DNA of 64,000 bases from Paenibacillaceae bacterium (GCA_015057705.1 SVDU01000002.1:124001-188000), one strand, 5' to 3'. Positions 9,236 to 17,638 are shown, counted from the stretch's first letter. A program made the numbers and translations. Notes: generated by a model from the letters alone, not told the origin.

Positions 9236-10672
9236 TTATGATGTAATCAAACCTTTGTTAAAGGCTATTCCTTGTAATCTACTGGCATTATAGTATTCAA
9301 TTCCTTGTGCTTTCAAGTTCTTTATCTGTCGTTCAAGATTCTTCTTGTTTTTCATCGTCTGCTTTTCGACATATTGGTCTATCGTATAACCATACATTTT
9401 ATTATAGTATAGCCAGTTTGAAGGAATTAGTTTAATCTTGCAGAAGTATTCTAAATTCCACTTCTGCAACATTCGAAACCCTTTTCTCACTGTAGGATGC
9501 TTATGTTGCATACAAACCCTTAATCTTTGCCTTGTGTACATATCCAGGCTATGCAGTTGTCTGCTGATACTATTGTGATAACAGTGACTTTCCAGTCCGT
9601 ATTTTCTATTTATTTCTGCTGCTTTATAGGGATATAAATAGTAATTGACTTTTCCCCGGATAATCGGATTGACCCTGTTTATCCACTCTTCTTGGCTTAA
9701 TGTCAGTTTCCTACACGTTGCATCTTTGATTTTCTTCTTGAAATCTTTTAGAGATTGTTCCGTTGGCTCTACTATAAAGTATTTCCCACTTCCATCTTTC
9801 TTTTCTCTCCAATGTTTAAAATCAAACCCTACAAATTTAAAGTCTTCATTATGAAAATCTACGAACTTGGTTTTATTTATTGCTATCTCTAACCCTAAGC
9901 CTGCGATTACTTTCTTTGCTATTTCCCCAGCTCTCTTTATTTCTTCATCTGATTTTGCAAAGAGCAGAAAATCATCACAATATCGTACAAATTTTATTCC
10001 TTCCTTCTCTAACTCCCAGTCTAATTCATTTAAGTATACGTTTGCTAATAATGGAGATATAACGCCACCTTGCTGAGTTCCAGAGTTACTTTCCATAAAT
10101 TTCCCTTCTTCCATATATCCTGATTTCAGCCATGCCCATATCATATCCAGCACAGTTCCGTCAGCTATATATTTCGTCAGTACTTTCATCAGTTTCTTAT
10201 GCGGTATGTTATCGAAAAAACCCTTGATGTCACAGTCATAGATATAATTATTTCCATGCTCTACATACCACAAAATTATCTGCATTACTCTTTCAATCCC
10301 TCTATCTGGACGATAGCCACAAGAACATTTATGAAATATTCCGTCCTCAAATTTCGGACTTATTACATTCACAATACTTTGCTGAACTATTCTGTCCCTG
10401 ATAACTGGTATACCCAATGGTCTTTTGTCTCCATTTTTCTTTGGAATGTACACCCTTTTTACTGGTGTTGGCTTGTATTCCTTATTTTTAAGTTCTTGTA
10501 GTAGTTCAAGTATTTTCCTCTCTTCATCTGCTTTAAAGGTATTTATGGTTTCCTTATCTACTCCACCACATCCTTTATTCTCTTCTACCTGTTTCCAAGC
10601 CGACATTAGTTTCCGGTCAAATAAGATCTGTCCGTAGATACTATGCCATTTCATTTTTAATTCATCATTCAT
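9236..10672 (-). CDS. ltrA: Group II intron reverse transcriptase/maturase
   Basis: The protein of 478 residues (start ATG 10672, preceded by AAGGA; an ATG at 10699 would add nine residues) contains the reverse transcriptase blocks IPKKNGDKRPLGIP, YDCDIKGFFDNI, GTQQGGVISPLLANVYL and the catalytic YCDD (about residues 231-234), followed by a maturase-like domain X with RQRLRVC. It would help the intron fold and reverse-transcribe it at the target. No zinc-type HNH endonuclease follows. The reading frame is intact. Confidence 0.95.
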   Translation of the reverse strand: MNDELKMKWHSIYGQILFDRKLMSAWKQVEENKGCGGVDKETINTFKADEERKILELLQELKNKEYKPTPVKRVYIPKKNGDKRPLGIPVIRDRIVQQSIVNVISPKFEDGIFHKCSCGYRPDRGIERVMQIILWYVEHGNNYIYDCDIKGFFDNIPHKKLMKVLTKYIADGTVLDMIWAWLKSGYMEEGKFMESNSGTQQGGVISPLLANVYLNELDWELEKEGIKFVRYCDDFLLFAKSDEEIKRAGEIAKKVIAGLGLEIAINKTKFVDFHNEDFKFVGFDFKHWREKKDGSGKYFIVEPTEQSLKDFKKKIKDATCRKLTLSQEEWINRVNPIIRGKVNYYLYPYKAAEINRKYGLESHCYHNSISRQLHSLDMYTRQRLRVCMQHKHPTVRKGFRMLQKWNLEYFCKIKLIPSNWLYYNKMYGYTIDQYVEKQTMKNKKNLERQIKNLKAQGIEYYNASRLQGIAFNKGLITS

Positions 10673-11315
10673 TACTATCCTTGTCCTCCCTACGTCCATT
10701 TGACTCGTTTTTGCTAAGTATTTACCTTAACATCGTTGCCATTAACATAACTATAAGTTCTTGACTTGGTCTACAAAGGTCAACCCCCTTCCATTCGTTC
10801 CGCGTTTGGTCGCGTAATTACTTCTGTACTATGAGATTGTCTGACTCCCTTATATGCTGGTATAATTTCGAATTACTCTTATATATATCAGCCCTTTTGG
10901 TAGATATAAGGGTCTCACAGGGTCATCACACCTTCCCTTTTAACATACCAAGCACCTTCACATGACAACCTCCATTTACTCGACTGGTTCTTCTGGGTAA
11001 ATGATTTAGATTTCCCGACTTTTCGCACGGTCATCAACTTGCCCTGCCGCATCATGTGCTTCACTTTTCGTTTCGGTCTGCTAAACCGTCTACGGGTCTC
11101 TCGACTTTCCGCATCTCCTTCAGACAACATCTTACGATGATGCCCTAGATTAGACTTCCCGATTTGCACCAGTGCTCACGGGTGGAGATTTTCACTCCAG
11201 AGAAATCTTGCTTTCGGAACTCTTGATTCGTGTTTGCCTCCGCATCGTAATCGCTATTCTTAATATACAAGATAGTCCTGGCCAAAGCCAGGACTGGTGC
11301 GACTGCCTGTCGCAC

Positions 11316-11343
11316 AAAAAGGCAGCCCCCTAAAGGCTGCCTT
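11316..11343 (-). terminator. Rho-independent terminator of the UppS-family gene, intron target
   Basis: On the minus strand AAGGCAGCC, a 7-base loop, GGCTGCC and five Ts lie 24 bases after the UppS-family stop codon. The intron's first base follows the T-run directly. Confidence 0.85.
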
Positions 11344-11366
11344 AAATAATATTGTATTCTCTGTTT

Positions 11367-11990
11367 TTACCCCCCCAGGGTCACATCCTGCCTGGAGTAC
11401 CACTCCAGCGCATTGTAAACATGATCTGTTTTAAAATCCGGCCAGTAATCGTCTACCACATATAAATCCGAATAAACGGACTGGACCGGGAGAAAGCCGG
11501 AAAGTCTTCTCCTTCCTCCCCAACGGATAATTAAATCCATTCTGGATACATCAGAGGTTTTAAGCTCAGGACCTATGGTTCCGTCTGACAGTCCCAAATC
11601 CCATTCCCAGCTGTAATTGATGAGGAAGTTGATTTTCATTCCTCCTGTACCGAAGCACACCCTTTTGGTATATGGCTTAAGCTCGTCCGGAAACATGGCC
11701 GAAGAAGTTTTTCCAAGAACCAGAAGCTGGGCATTCTCTTTCGACAAAACTTCCACAGCCTTTACGCAGGCATTGGAAAATGCTTCTCTTTGTACAGACG
11801 GACGTTTGGTATTATCTGCGGTAAAGCCATAAAAGGTCATCTCTTCTACTCCCAGATCCCTGCAAAGACGGTAAAGGGTCATTCCCGGTGAGATACCCTT
11901 ATCATACCCTTCTTCTTTCTTTATGCCATTCTCCACAGCCCAACGTCTGTTTCCATCAGGAATGATACCGATGTGTTTTGGAATTCTCAT
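11367..11990 (-). CDS. Divergent undecaprenyl diphosphate synthase (cis-prenyltransferase) family protein
   Basis: The chosen start, ATG at 11990 behind GGAGGG, gives 207 residues beginning MRIPKHIGIIPDGNRRWA. The family pyrophosphate loop reads PDGNRRWA where most UppS have PDGNGRWA, and TFYGFTADNTKRP replaces the usual AFSTENWKRP. The C-terminal signature IIRWGGRRRLSGFLPVQ lacks the SGE tripeptide seen in typical enzymes, and YSDLY replaces YSEFY. It may make a polyprenyl diphosphate of another length or be a secondary paralogue. It is short for the family (about 230-250 residues). Confidence 0.8.
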   Translation of the reverse strand: MRIPKHIGIIPDGNRRWAVENGIKKEEGYDKGISPGMTLYRLCRDLGVEEMTFYGFTADNTKRPSVQREAFSNACVKAVEVLSKENAQLLVLGKTSSAMFPDELKPYTKRVCFGTGGMKINFLINYSWEWDLGLSDGTIGPELKTSDVSRMDLIIRWGGRRRLSGFLPVQSVYSDLYVVDDYWPDFKTDHVYNALEWYSRQDVTLGG

Positions 11991-12104
11991 TATCTGCCCT
12001 CCATGATTGGTTCCCTTCGAGGAAGTCCTCTTAAAATTATAGCCAACTTTTTCAAAGGATATCATGTCCTGCAGAAAATTATGTAATTATAGTTGCCCTG
12101 GTGC

Positions 12105-12242
12105 TTATTTCTTAAATTTCTTAAGATCCGGCATCTTCGGCTGGTGATAGATATACATGCATCTGCTCTGAGATGCCAGCTCCACAGATTTTCTAGCTAC
12201 CTGCTCCATGAATTTAGCTGCGATATTACTTTTACCTTTCAT
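12105..12242 (-). CDS. agrD: AgrD-like cyclic autoinducer precursor peptide
   Basis: A 45-residue open frame starts at ATG 12242 behind GGAGGT. It has an N-terminal amphipathic stretch (KFMEQVARKSVELAS), then the likely thiolactone segment CMYIY (Cys28 to Tyr32) followed by HQPKMP and a charged lysine-rich tail. This three-part layout, with Cys four residues before the ring's last residue and a proline-rich processing tail, matches cyclic lactone autoinducer precursors of Clostridia. The AgrB-like protease at 14990-15571 is the probable processing partner, although it lies on the opposite strand about 2.7 kb away. The exact mature peptide is inference. Confidence 0.85.
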   Translation of the reverse strand: MKGKSNIAAKFMEQVARKSVELASQSRCMYIYHQPKMPDLKKFKK

Positions 12243-12343
12243 TCTTTCTACCTCCATTATTATAAAGACATTAAGATAATGCAATTATACATAAACAACA
12301 GCTATATAAAGACAAGTTGTAAAAATTACGGCTCTGCTCGTAA

Positions 12344-12664
12344 CTATTCCCGATTTTGATACTCATGAATCCTCCCATTGTCACTTTTATAAAAGAACAT
12401 GAACAGCACCAGAACGAGACACAGCAAAATGTTAACCAGATTTAGCAGGGATATAAAGCTTTCCCCCAAAAATGCGGCTCTCCTCTCAAACTGCATTTCA
12501 CTCCACTCAATACAATTGGAAATGACAACAGCCGTCATCATATTTATTACATAAATTTTTCTGTTTGTTTTTCGATTATTATTTTTTTCCAGAATCAGAT
12601 GAACTAAATTTACAACTAAAAACACGGTACAAAGAAAAATAATGAAAAGCAGATAGTGTTTCAA
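12344..12664 (-). CDS. Small membrane protein of unknown function upstream of agrD
   Basis: A TTG start at 12664, eight bases after GGAGG, gives about 106 residues with hydrophobic segments near 3-25, 38-52 and 70-90 and a charged C-terminus. I do not recognise a family. It lies 101 bases upstream of the autoinducer precursor in the same orientation and is divergent from the AgrA-like gene, so it may belong to the agr-like locus, for instance as an immunity, export or sensor accessory protein; this is only a positional guess. An alternative TTG at 12679 overlaps the ribosome site and is less likely. Confidence 0.6.
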   Translation of the reverse strand: MKHYLLFIIFLCTVFLVVNLVHLILEKNNNRKTNRKIYVINMMTAVVISNCIEWSEMQFERRAAFLGESFISLLNLVNILLCLVLVLFMFFYKSDNGRIHEYQNRE

Positions 12665-12917
12665 TTTTGTTACCTCCAATATTAAAATGTGATATAATTT
12701 TTAGTGCAATAAGAAAATATTATATTTGCATTGAAAAAATCACACCATGTTGAAATTTCGAGCCTGCAAGTAATTTTTAATTTATTCAATTAGACAAAAT
12801 GCGACAAAAGCTCCTAATTCTCTCTTTTAATTAATGGGAGGTATCGTACGATATACAGATATAGATGTTTCATTTCTGCATAAATAAAGTAAATAGTTTT
12901 AATGGGGAAGGGTACGT

Positions 12918-13658
12918 ATGTTAAGAATAGCAATTTGTGATGACGACGTTCTGTTTACAGGAATGTTAGAAAATTTAATCAAAGAAGAAGCTTTGGCAAA
13001 CGGTATTGAAATCGAAGTTGACGTGTTTTTTGATGGATCCATGCTGACAAAATACGTACATCTTGGTAACTTATTTGACCTGATCTTTCTTGATATAGAA
13101 ATGTCACAGCAAAACGGAATTGAGGCAGCACGCCACATCAGAGAGGTTGATAAGACTGCACTATTAATTTATATTTCCGGATATGAGCAGTATTTAAAAG
13201 AATTATTTGAGGTGGAGCCGTTTCGTTTTCTTTCCAAGCCACTTGATACGGAGAAGTTCTCCCGGTATTTCAAAGAAGCATATGAACGGATCAATGAAAA
13301 TAACGTCTATTTTCAATTTAATTTTAACAAAGAGATTAAAAAGGTAGCCTTAAAGGATGTGGTCTACTTTGAAAGCCGCAACCGGATTGTATATATCTAT
13401 TTAAAGGATGGGAGAGAGGAGTTTTTTTATGGAAAGCTTAACGATGTGGAAAATGAGTTAGCAGGAAACAAACAGCGGTACCTGCGGATACACCAATCCT
13501 ATCTTGTTAATTATGATTACGTCAGTACCATGAATTTTTCCAGTCTTGTAATTGAAAACGGTGGGAAGTCAACCACACTGCAGATCAGCGAAGACAGGCA
13601 GAAGAAAATCCGGAAGCAGTTATGTGATCTGGCCAGTAAGAAAGCGGGGGGGAAATAG
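12918..13658 (+). CDS. LytTR-family response regulator, AgrA-like
   Basis: This 246-residue protein has a receiver domain (acidic residues near the N-terminus, phospho-acceptor Asp59 in LIFLDIEM) and a C-terminal LytTR DNA-binding domain (about residues 140-240, with YLRIHQSYLVN). It is the expected output of the kinase encoded one base downstream. LytTR regulators of this kind bind pairs of short direct repeats near agr promoters; no convincing pair was identified by eye here. Confidence 0.92.
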   Translation: MLRIAICDDDVLFTGMLENLIKEEALANGIEIEVDVFFDGSMLTKYVHLGNLFDLIFLDIEMSQQNGIEAARHIREVDKTALLIYISGYEQYLKELFEVEPFRFLSKPLDTEKFSRYFKEAYERINENNVYFQFNFNKEIKKVALKDVVYFESRNRIVYIYLKDGREEFFYGKLNDVENELAGNKQRYLRIHQSYLVNYDYVSTMNFSSLVIENGGKSTTLQISEDRQKKIRKQLCDLASKKAGGK

Positions 13659-13659
13659 T

Positions 13660-14958
13660 ATGAAAATTCTTTCAACAACCGTTGTCAGTCCTTTTCTTTC
13701 ACTTTTTTATATTTTAGTCATACGGAAATGCATCAATGCGTTTTTTGCGCCTTCGTGGAAAAAAACCACAACGTATTTAATCTGGATCGCGTATTATTTC
13801 TTTCAGTTATTTCTGGGCATTGGAAGTGGGATTCCTCCAGCACTGACCCTTTTACTTAACATGGTCTTTGTCTTTCTCGCAACCAGTATTTCTTATTCAG
13901 AAAGTTATAAAAAATGTGCCTTATTCTCTTTTTTGATCTGTGCAATCTGGATGCTTGTGGAAATTATCATACATATGATCTTAAATATGATGAATTTAGA
14001 TGATAAAGCCGGTCTCTCAGGAGCCATTATCTCAAAAATCATAATGATGGTTTTTGCCATTATTACGGGACACTGCCTTCAGCATAAAAGTACAGGAGAT
14101 ATTTCCTTACGGTATATGGCGATTTTACTTATGGTTCCTGCTGGAAGTATTTACATTATGCATAACATTTTTCTCATCAGCAGCACGGCTGAGGATGAAG
14201 TTCTTTTCTCCTTTATATCCGGTATTTTACTGCTGTTTATTAACTACATTATTTTCGAAGTATTTGAGTCTCTGGCAGCAAGTTCAGAATATCAGAAAAA
14301 AACACTCCTCTATGAACAGCAATTAGAACTTTGCAGCCGCCAGGCTGAGGAACGTGAGATACAAAACACTGAAATACGTTTATTGCGCCATGACATGAAG
14401 CAGCACTTAGTCAGCATACTGGGCATGGTTAATTCCGGAAAAAATGAAGAAGCTGCCACTTATCTCACTTCTTTTTTAGAAAAGGGAACATCAAAAAAAA
14501 TTAATGAAATATCCCACAGCGGTAATATTGTAGTGGATTCTCTTGTGAATTATAAATCTTCCATAGCCCGGAAACAAAATATAGAATTCTGTACCAATAT
14601 TTTTATTCCGCCGGTAATGCCTTTTAAAAACGGAAATCTGACCATTATACTGGGAAACCTGCTGGAAAATGCCCTGGAAGCCTGCCGCCAGATGAACAGC
14701 GGACATCCAAAAATTGATCTGGAAATGTCCTATCAGAAGGGGATTCTATCCATAGTTGTCTGGAATACCTTTGAAGGGGATCGATACACAGACGGGCAGA
14801 AACATTTTCTTACCACTAAGAAAAATCCCGCCCATCATGGCCTGGGTCTGTTTTCCATTGAACAGGCGGTAGCCGCCTGTAATGGGGAGGCCATCACGAA
14901 GGTTGAGGGAAACATATTTAAAGCGGTTGTGATTTTATATCAGGAAACGGAAAAATAA
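13660..14958 (+). CDS. GHKL sensor histidine kinase, AgrC-like
   Basis: The start ATG 13660 lies one base after the regulator stop and behind a G-rich ribosome site, giving 432 residues. About six hydrophobic segments fill residues 1-205, a coiled linker follows, then the histidine motif LRHDMKQH (His244), the N box NLLENALEAC and the G box HHGLGLFSI of the GHKL ATPase. This is the topology of peptide-pheromone receptors such as AgrC. Its likely ligand is the cyclic peptide from 12105-12242. Confidence 0.92.
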   Translation: MKILSTTVVSPFLSLFYILVIRKCINAFFAPSWKKTTTYLIWIAYYFFQLFLGIGSGIPPALTLLLNMVFVFLATSISYSESYKKCALFSFLICAIWMLVEIIIHMILNMMNLDDKAGLSGAIISKIIMMVFAIITGHCLQHKSTGDISLRYMAILLMVPAGSIYIMHNIFLISSTAEDEVLFSFISGILLLFINYIIFEVFESLAASSEYQKKTLLYEQQLELCSRQAEEREIQNTEIRLLRHDMKQHLVSILGMVNSGKNEEAATYLTSFLEKGTSKKINEISHSGNIVVDSLVNYKSSIARKQNIEFCTNIFIPPVMPFKNGNLTIILGNLLENALEACRQMNSGHPKIDLEMSYQKGILSIVVWNTFEGDRYTDGQKHFLTTKKNPAHHGLGLFSIEQAVAACNGEAITKVEGNIFKAVVILYQETEK

Positions 14959-14989
14959 CAAATCATCTGGTTCAGGGGGGAATAATAAT

Positions 14990-15571
14990 ATGGAGCGGTT
15001 ATCTATTGTATTAACCAATTATATTCTTAAAAAAGAAGTGATCTCTAAAGAAGATTATGAAATTTATTTATATGGCTTTCAAAGCTTTCTGGAACTGTTT
15101 TTTAATCTGCTCTGCAGTCTCTGTATTGCGTTTTTTATTCATATGGAAGTGGAATGCCTGCTCTTCTTTTTATTGTTTATTCCTCTTCGCTCCTTTAACG
15201 GAGGACTGCATTTAAAGTCATATTTCTCATGTCTGGTTTTCTCCTGCGCCACCATGACTGTCATACTTCTGATTGTAAAATATTACAGTCTGAATGCCCC
15301 GGTTTCGTTTCTGCTGTACCTGGTTTTTATGGTACTCATTAAACTGACTGGAGCGGTTGACCATCCAAACCGGCCGGTTGACACAGACGAAAACCAGACA
15401 TTGACTCATAAAACTGACCGTACTCTGTTTATCAGTTTCCTTGCGGCATTGTGCTTTCTCTTTTTGAATTTAGAAAATTATATTTTTTTAGAGGCGCTGA
15501 TTTATCTATTAGTATTTATCACACTGATATTATCCAAAATCAGCGGCAGTAATAAACAGCAAATGGAATGA
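14990..15571 (+). CDS. agrB: AgrB-like accessory gene regulator protease
   Basis: This 193-residue membrane protein carries the AgrB signature RSFNGGLHLKSYFSC, with His74 and Cys81 spaced by seven residues exactly like the catalytic His/Cys of staphylococcal AgrB. AgrB removes the C-terminal tail of AgrD and closes the thiolactone ring. A GGGGGGAATAAT site precedes the ATG, 31 bases behind the kinase. The gene converges on the holin gene with five bases between the stops. Confidence 0.93.
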   Translation: MERLSIVLTNYILKKEVISKEDYEIYLYGFQSFLELFFNLLCSLCIAFFIHMEVECLLFFLLFIPLRSFNGGLHLKSYFSCLVFSCATMTVILLIVKYYSLNAPVSFLLYLVFMVLIKLTGAVDHPNRPVDTDENQTLTHKTDRTLFISFLAALCFLFLNLENYIFLEALIYLLVFITLILSKISGSNKQQME

Positions 15572-15576
15572 GCGTT

Positions 15577-16041
15577 TTAGTCTTTATCAATTTTCCCACG
15601 CAATTCCGTCAGGACTTTTTGTAAAAATTCCGGCATTCTGGCGCCCATTCGTCCTGCATTTTCTAAGATAGAGATTAATTCATTAATAATGAGCCAGACC
15701 GATACCAGTAAACCAAAGATTGTTTTATGCTCAAATTTAATTCCGATCTCAGTAGAAAATTTATAGATTACATAATCCGTGCTGACTGCCGCCAGAATGA
15801 TGAATATATAGCTTGCCTTTTTATAGATTCCGATCCGGCTTTTCCTGCTGTTCCAGCCATACTGATTATTATCAGGATTGTCCAGTGCTTCCTTTTTTGA
15901 TGCCAGCATCCCCGATATGTAGTCCGTAATCATAAGTATTGTCAATAAAGATATGGCTGGAAATAAAAGTCCGAATTGATCCATAATCCAGGCACTGATG
16001 ATTCCCATTGCGCTTTTTTCCAAATCCAGTTTTTTTTCCAT
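15577..16041 (-). CDS. Phage-type holin, TcdE-like family
   Basis: This 154-residue protein has three to four membrane segments (about residues 28-48, 73-93, 102-122) and a family-typical middle region (LTILMITDYISGMLASKK). It resembles the toxin-secretion/phage-lysis holin family that includes TcdE. No endolysin, tail or other phage genes are nearby. It follows a sigma factor gene by 26 bases, a pairing known for UviA/UviB and TcdR/TcdE, where the holin helps release a toxin or bacteriocin. Confidence 0.88.
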   Translation of the reverse strand: MEKKLDLEKSAMGIISAWIMDQFGLLFPAISLLTILMITDYISGMLASKKEALDNPDNNQYGWNSRKSRIGIYKKASYIFIILAAVSTDYVIYKFSTEIGIKFEHKTIFGLLVSVWLIINELISILENAGRMGARMPEFLQKVLTELRGKIDKD

Positions 16042-16067
16042 AACTGCACCTCCTAATAGTTTTTTAC

Positions 16068-16607
16068 TTATATATAATATTTTTCTTTTAACAGATTGTA
16101 AAAATTTCTTCTGACCCGGTTCACGTATTGGCGGGACACAGAGTGGCGTTCTGCAATTACTGCATCTGACTCCTCATGAAAGACAATATCCCACAGAATA
16201 ACCGCCTGTTTTCCTTCTGTCTCCAAGAGCATAGTTTTTAGATCCTCATGAAACAGCCAATCATCATAAACAGGCTGATCCATGCTGATCTCAGCAAAAA
16301 ACTCATCCTCAACAGAAGCCTCTGCGTCAAAATGCTGCTTGCTTTTTTTATACTGTTCTAAGAATTTGTTTTTTAGGGCTCTGCTTAAAAAATATACACA
16401 TTGCCCATCTTCCTTATAATATTGCATTGAATTGATGGCCTCCAGCAGACTGAGTACAAATTCCGAATGCATGTCCTCTTTTTCGTCTTTATATAACAGG
16501 CGAACGTATTTATTAATCAGTGGAGTCATTTTATCTATTATCAGTAAGAATTTTTCTTTATTACCTTTTTTTATTTCCTCAATAATTACATGAACACTTT
16601 CTCCCAT
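16068..16607 (-). CDS. Alternative sigma factor, TcdR/UviA-like
   Basis: This 179-residue protein has a sigma region 2-like N-terminal half (HSEFVLSLLEAINSMQYYKEDG, KNKFLEQYKK) and a region 4 helix-turn-helix at the C-terminus (SDAVIAERHSVSRQYVNRVRRN). Size and layout fit the small group of sigma factors that direct toxin and bacteriocin genes in Clostridia. An AGGAGGTAAGAAA site precedes the ATG. It is co-oriented with the holin immediately downstream. The identity of its target promoters is not known; a possible autoregulatory promoter is listed separately. Confidence 0.82.
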   Translation of the reverse strand: MGESVHVIIEEIKKGNKEKFLLIIDKMTPLINKYVRLLYKDEKEDMHSEFVLSLLEAINSMQYYKEDGQCVYFLSRALKNKFLEQYKKSKQHFDAEASVEDEFFAEISMDQPVYDDWLFHEDLKTMLLETEGKQAVILWDIVFHEESDAVIAERHSVSRQYVNRVRRNFYNLLKEKYYI

Positions 16608-16627
16608 TTTCTTACCTCCTAAAAGGC

Positions 16628-16655
16628 AAAAAGAAAAAAAGGGTAATATTGTAAA
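16628..16655 (-). promoter_or_regulatory. Possible TcdR-type promoter of the sigma/holin pair
   Basis: On the minus strand TTTACA (16650-16655) and CTTTTT (16628-16633) are separated by 16 bases. TTTACA is the -35 element and a CTCTTT-like hexamer the -10 element reported for TcdR-family sigma factors. The resulting leader would be only about 14 bases, which is tight, so this is tentative. Confidence 0.3.
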
Positions 16656-16732
16656 CTAAATTCTTCTGAATCTTTATTTTTTTCGCATAATATGATTGTA
16701 GATAAAAAACTCACTATTTAATGGAACACGTA

Positions 16733-16780
16733 AAAAATGCTGAATAATAAGGAGAAATCTCCATATTATTCAGCATTTTT
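16733..16780. terminator. Bidirectional terminator between lipoprotein and sigma genes
   Basis: A long inverted repeat (AAATGCTGAATAATA... / ...TATTATTCAGCATTT, with inner GGAGA/TCTCC) is flanked by an A-run on the left and a T-run on the right. It ends the lipoprotein transcript on the minus strand. Confidence 0.85.
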
Positions 16781-16811
16781 CTTTATAAGCCTTATTTAGT
16801 TGAATAGTTCT

Positions 16812-17489
16812 CTACCAAACCAGCATCGCCCAGTCTGGTATCAGTTCACCTCTTTCTTTGTTTCTCTTTATAAAAGATTTTTTACTGTTCTCTTTTAATT
16901 CTGTTATATGAAATATATCATTGAACTCTTTAAACCCGGATTTTTCTCCCCCTAAAACTGACTGATCCGGACTGGAATCATCATATGTACCAGTAAGGTA
17001 GGAGCCATCCCGGTAAGTAAATCCCACATATCCGCATCCATCCGATCCATTGCTCACCAGAATCAGGCAATTCTTTTGAATATATAATTCATGGATCATA
17101 TACCAGCCCTCCGGTTCATACAAATCGGCAACCTTCTCCAATCCATGGTTTAAGTAAGTATACACGCTTATGGATATCCCGTCTCCCAGAATTAATTCCG
17201 GTATCCCATCTCCATTAAAATCGTGAATTCCCAGATAAAAAGATGAATTTAAACCATCATCCCCTCTTAATTGATATGGATCTGGCAGATGACCTCCCCC
17301 CTGGTCGATTATCTCCCTATATGCAGTTTGCCAGTTAATTTCCTCTTCTGTCAAAGCAACTGATTCCTGTACCATATTGCTGACCTGATTTTCGTCTGGC
17401 TGCAAAACAGTTCCCCCCGTCATGTTGGAATTAGCGCAGCCGGTTAAAGATAAAATCAGAAAACAAAATAAGAATAAATGTTTATTCAT
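16812..17489 (-). CDS. Lipoprotein of unknown function with a calcium-loop-like motif
   Basis: The ATG at 17489 behind AAAGGGGAAAG gives 225 residues with a lipobox LTGC after a short hydrophobic signal. The middle has DFNGDGIPELILGDG, an acidic loop of the kind found in VCBS/FG-GAP-like repeats, followed by beta-rich sequence. It is probably a surface lipoprotein. It lies between the sigma/holin pair and the lantibiotic immunity genes, so a protective role is conceivable, but nothing in the sequence shows it. Confidence 0.75.
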   Translation of the reverse strand: MNKHLFLFCFLILSLTGCANSNMTGGTVLQPDENQVSNMVQESVALTEEEINWQTAYREIIDQGGGHLPDPYQLRGDDGLNSSFYLGIHDFNGDGIPELILGDGISISVYTYLNHGLEKVADLYEPEGWYMIHELYIQKNCLILVSNGSDGCGYVGFTYRDGSYLTGTYDDSSPDQSVLGGEKSGFKEFNDIFHITELKENSKKSFIKRNKERGELIPDWAMLVW

Positions 17490-17612
17490 TTGTCTTTCCC
17501 CTTTAAATTTTAAAACATAATTGTTTTTTCTATTTCTGGGCATAATCATTTTATTTTACTATTATTACTGGTTATGGGTTTTACCTCGTAATAATTACGG
17601 GTCTGCACGTTG

Positions 17613-17638
17613 AAAAAGCCATAGTTATTTCACTATGG
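17613..17638 (-). terminator. Rho-independent terminator
   Basis: On the minus strand CCATAGT, a six-base loop, ACTATGG and then CTTTTTC follow the end of the gene at 17675. Confidence 0.75.

Larger units (their letters stand above)
9145..11315 (-). mobile_element. Group II intron with encoded reverse transcriptase/maturase
   Basis: On the minus strand the element begins with the canonical 5' end GTGCGAC at 11315 and ends near 9145 after domain V and VI-like hairpins, about 2.17 kb. The reverse transcriptase gene lies in the expected domain IV position. The 5' boundary directly abuts the T-run of a Rho-independent terminator, the insertion preference described for bacterial group IIC introns, and the protein has no recognisable HNH endonuclease. 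The IIC assignment is therefore likely but not proven. The 3' boundary is uncertain by a few bases. The roughly 640 bases between 10673 and 11315 hold intron RNA domains I-III and no credible gene. Confidence 0.88.

Noticed and set aside
10915-11169. 84-residue open frame on the minus strand
   Set aside because: It lies in the RNA domain I-III part of the group II intron, has a very basic and low-information sequence, and no ribosome site; it is structural RNA.
12093-12359. 88-residue plus-strand frame over agrD
   Set aside because: It is the antisense of the AgrD-like gene, which has the ribosome site and the family pattern.
12691-12745. Imperfect dyad between the small membrane gene and the AgrA-like gene
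   Set aside because: GTGAT...TGCAA arms are similar but poorly matched and A/T-rich; not convincing as an operator without more data.
15577-16607. Prophage remnant
   Set aside because: A holin and a sigma-like factor alone, without endolysin, capsid, tail or integrase, fit a release module better.
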